A stretch of 7,678 bases of DNA, from assembly GCA_036477795.1 (NCBI GenBank), contig JAZGDL010000436.1, positions 1 through 7,678 of the forward strand, given 5' to 3'. Source of the DNA: JAZGDL01 sp036477795 (lineage in GTDB: Bacteria; Planctomycetota; Phycisphaerae; UBA1845). A program made the position numbers and the translations under genes. Position 1 is the stretch's first letter; every line of letters starts with the position of its first letter. Below are positions 6,409 through 7,678 of the stretch, one piece after another. Below the pieces are notes generated by a model, which worked only from the letters and a program-made list of their open reading frames with translations, searched no databases and was not told the DNA's origin.

Positions 6409-7143
6409 TCATGTGCCGTTGTCTCCGGCCGCCCCGGCCACGGAAGCTCTGGGTTGGGTTTGGACCTTGGGGCGGAGGGGTGGCGGCGATGTCGCACCAC
6501 CTGGGTCTTGGTCAGTGCTGGAACAGTCCGCCGACCGGATCGTCATCATGCCGCAGACGGTGATGTTGTTGGTCAGGGTCTGGCCCTTACAGATCTCGAT
6601 CGCAGCGTCGTTGTCTAGACCTCGGACCTTGCCGTAGTCGGGGTTCTGGCCCGGCGGTGTGTGTGGATCGAGCGTCGCGTTTCCGCTGATTCGAAGTTTG
6701 GAGCTGAAGCAGGCCAAGAAAATCGACCCTCCGATCGGATGGCTCCTGTTGTTTGCGGCCAGTTCGACCGTTCCACCGCAGTCGATGGTCAGGCTGCCGC
6801 CGTTCTCGATTGTGAGCCTGCCTCTGATGATGAGGCAGTAGGAAATGACGAGGTGGGTTCCATTGTCGATTTTGAGGTTTTGAGCAACGACGCATCCGGA
6901 TGCGGCGATACCGGAGGTGATTCGAACGGCGCCGCGAACACTGAAACGCGCGTCGTCATGGGGGCCGTTGGGGTAGCTGTCGGGGTAGTCGAAGGTGGAG
7001 ATGTTGAACCAGTTGAGCTCGTTGGACCAGTTTTCGTTGACGGCGCCGAGCCAGAGGTAGCGGTCGGCGTGGGCATTGGGCGTGACAATGATGGCAAGGG
7101 CTGCCCAAGCGATGATGGCTGTCAATATCGTTTTGAAGCGCAC
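6409..7143 (-). CDS. Secreted beta-strand-rich protein, likely truncated paralogue of the 4700-5614 product
   Basis: 244 codons from a GTG start. GTG 7143 is chosen because AAGGAG lies eight bases upstream and the product then begins with a clean signal peptide, MRFKTILTAIIAWAALAIIV, ending NAHA-DR. Starting at ATG 7179 would add 12 residues (MAMASRKKGDSD) that span the binding site. The mature protein opens YLWLGAVNENWSNELNWFN, the same W..NW style as the neighbour, followed by short strand repeats (RLTIENGGSLTIDCGGTVEL) and a region RGLDNDAAIEICKGQTLTNN leading to CGMMTIRSADC, which parallels HGMMIVKE in the 4700-5614 protein. There about 135 residues follow this point; here only about 45 remain, and they are a Pro/Gln/Arg-rich tail unlike any strand repeat. 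The frame stops 12 bases before the copy 2 palindrome, so the end was probably lost in a rearrangement. Function unknown; probably exported. Confidence 0.8.
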   Translation of the reverse strand: MRFKTILTAIIAWAALAIIVTPNAHADRYLWLGAVNENWSNELNWFNISTFDYPDSYPNGPHDDARFSVRGAVRITSGIAASGCVVAQNLKIDNGTHLVISYCLIIRGRLTIENGGSLTIDCGGTVELAANNRSHPIGGSIFLACFSSKLRISGNATLDPHTPPGQNPDYGKVRGLDNDAAIEICKGQTLTNNITVCGMMTIRSADCSSTDQDPGGATSPPPLRPKVQTQPRASVAGAAGDNGT

Positions 7144-7151
7144 GTCGGAAT

Positions 7152-7157
7152 CTCCTT
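7152..7157 (-). promoter_or_regulatory. Ribosome binding site deciding the GTG start at 7143
   Basis: AAGGAG on the minus strand, within an A-rich run, ends eight bases before GTG 7143. It is the best binding site near any coding start in the window and places the start 36 bases inside the longest frame. Confidence 0.75.
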
Positions 7158-7231
7158 TTTTCCTGCTGGCCATGGCCATCGGATGTGGAGCGAGCCCGGT
7201 GCTCGACCAACGAGCGTGGCCTGGTGCACCG

Positions 7232-7259
7232 GGTATAAGCTGGGATCACGGTGGATCAA
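7232..7259 (-). promoter_or_regulatory. Candidate promoter of the 6409-7143 gene
   Basis: On the minus strand TTGATC (7259-7254) and TATACC (7237-7232) are 16 bases apart. Transcription would start near 7225 and leave a leader of about 80 bases before GTG 7143. Conservation of both hexamers and of the spacing in the 6331-6358 copy supports the call. Confidence 0.55.
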
Positions 7260-7274
7260 GCAGAAAATGGTCAT

Positions 7275-7297
7275 CTGTCATATGTGACATATGACAG
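7275..7297. promoter_or_regulatory. CATATG inverted repeat (candidate operator), copy 1
   Basis: CTGTCATATGT and ACATATGACAG are perfect 11-base arms around a single G. The symmetry extends to 16-base arms (7270-7302) with one mismatch. The centre is near -61 of the promoter at 7232-7259, a position more typical of an activator than of a blocking repressor. There is no T-run, so it is unlikely to be a terminator. Confidence 0.7.
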
Positions 7298-7398
7298 GTG
7301 ACAGGCTGATGGCAAGACAGGTCGAAGTTTGTGGCCGTCCGGATGGAGTCTTGAGCAGGTGTTGCCGCGATCCCTAGGTGATGTATGCCGCGTACAGA

Positions 7399-7678
7399 TC
7401 AGCGGTCGCGAGTCTCGAACGTGAAGTGTTCGCCGGCGTCGGTGGTCACGACAAAACGAACGATGGGCCCATCGACTGACGCTTCGACAGCGTTGCTCAG
7501 TCGGTAGATGCGCTGCTTGGCCACGGGAGTATGCTGGACGAGATGTTTCTCACTGAGCAGACTCAGGGAGTGGCTGACGGTCGAAGCATCGAGCTGAAGC
7601 TCCAGAGCGATATCCGAGACAGACTTCTCAGCTTTGGCGATGGCTGCCAGAATCTCCAGTCGAATCGGATTAGCGAGG
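7399..7678 (-). CDS. ArsR-type winged-helix transcriptional regulator, N-terminus beyond the window
   Basis: The minus-strand frame is open from the right edge (first full codon at 7677) to TGA at 7401-7399, giving 92 residues with no internal ATG. It opens LANPIRLEILAAIAKAEKSV, matching the LADPTRLRIL helix of the ArsR family. SDIALELQLDASTVSHSLSLL follows, the helix-turn-helix with its recognition helix, then EKHLVQHTPVAKQRIYRLS, the wing. The 35-residue tail ends in beta-like VRFVVTTDAGEHFTFETRDR. The visible part contains no cysteine, so the classical alpha-3 Cys metal site (ELCVCDL) is absent and the ligand is unknown. ArsR proteins usually act as dimers on inverted repeats, which fits the palindrome about 100 bases past its stop. 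It reads in the same direction as the secreted-protein gene; the missing N-terminus is probably short. Confidence 0.85.
   Translation of the reverse strand, partial: LANPIRLEILAAIAKAEKSVSDIALELQLDASTVSHSLSLLSEKHLVQHTPVAKQRIYRLSNAVEASVDGPIVRFVVTTDAGEHFTFETRDR

Larger units (their letters stand above)
7229..7301 (-). repeat. Copy 1 of the promoter-operator repeat
   Basis: This is the partner of 6328-6400. It lies between the regulator's stop codon (7399) and the secreted-protein gene it probably drives. An 8-bp inverted repeat, CCCGGTGC (7195-7202) and GCACCGGG (7226-7233), overlaps its end and could fold in the leader RNA or affect the start site. Confidence 0.75.

Overview
The window looks like accessory DNA from a GC-rich bacterium, most likely a Planctomycetota member of the Phycisphaerae type. 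That guess rests on gene style: large secreted proteins ending in paired type I dockerin repeats with a ...LLANWG or ...LLAAWGPC ending, an LVIVD-repeat beta-propeller, and secreted beta-strand-rich proteins opening with a W..NW motif. No rRNA, tRNA or housekeeping gene is present to confirm it.

Layout. (1) 1-237 (+): C-terminal end of a DDE integrase/transposase, cut by the window edge. (2) 300-3269 (+): secreted LVIVD-repeat protein with a probable IPT/TIG domain, about 14 propeller repeats and a C-terminal dockerin. A CATATG palindrome and a promoter-like pair lie inside the 5' part of its open frame, so the true start is uncertain. (3) 3270-3581: intergenic DNA with a dispersed CACAGAG-type repeat and a weak promoter candidate. 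(4) 3582-4577 (+): secreted protein with a C-terminal dockerin. (5) 4611-4641: intrinsic terminator serving the minus-strand gene. (6) 4700-5614 (-): secreted beta-strand-rich protein. (7) 5615-6330: no convincing gene, but a strong plus-strand terminator, a G/C-rich 20-base tandem repeat and an extended Shine-Dalgarno-like sequence. (8) 6409-7143 (-): a shorter, apparently C-terminally truncated relative of the 4700-5614 product, with a GTG start. (9) 7399-7678 (-): C-terminal part of an ArsR-type winged-helix regulator, cut by the window edge.

The most notable signal is a regulatory module repeated at exactly 901-base spacing (6328-6400 and 7229-7301). Each copy has a near-perfect CATATG inverted repeat followed, on the minus strand, by a -35/-10 pair with a 16-base spacer. 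The palindrome core occurs a third time, upstream of a promoter-like pair before the LVIVD gene. An ArsR-type regulator is encoded beside one copy. My inference is that these are operator sites of a small regulon of secreted proteins; the sequence cannot prove that this particular regulator binds them.
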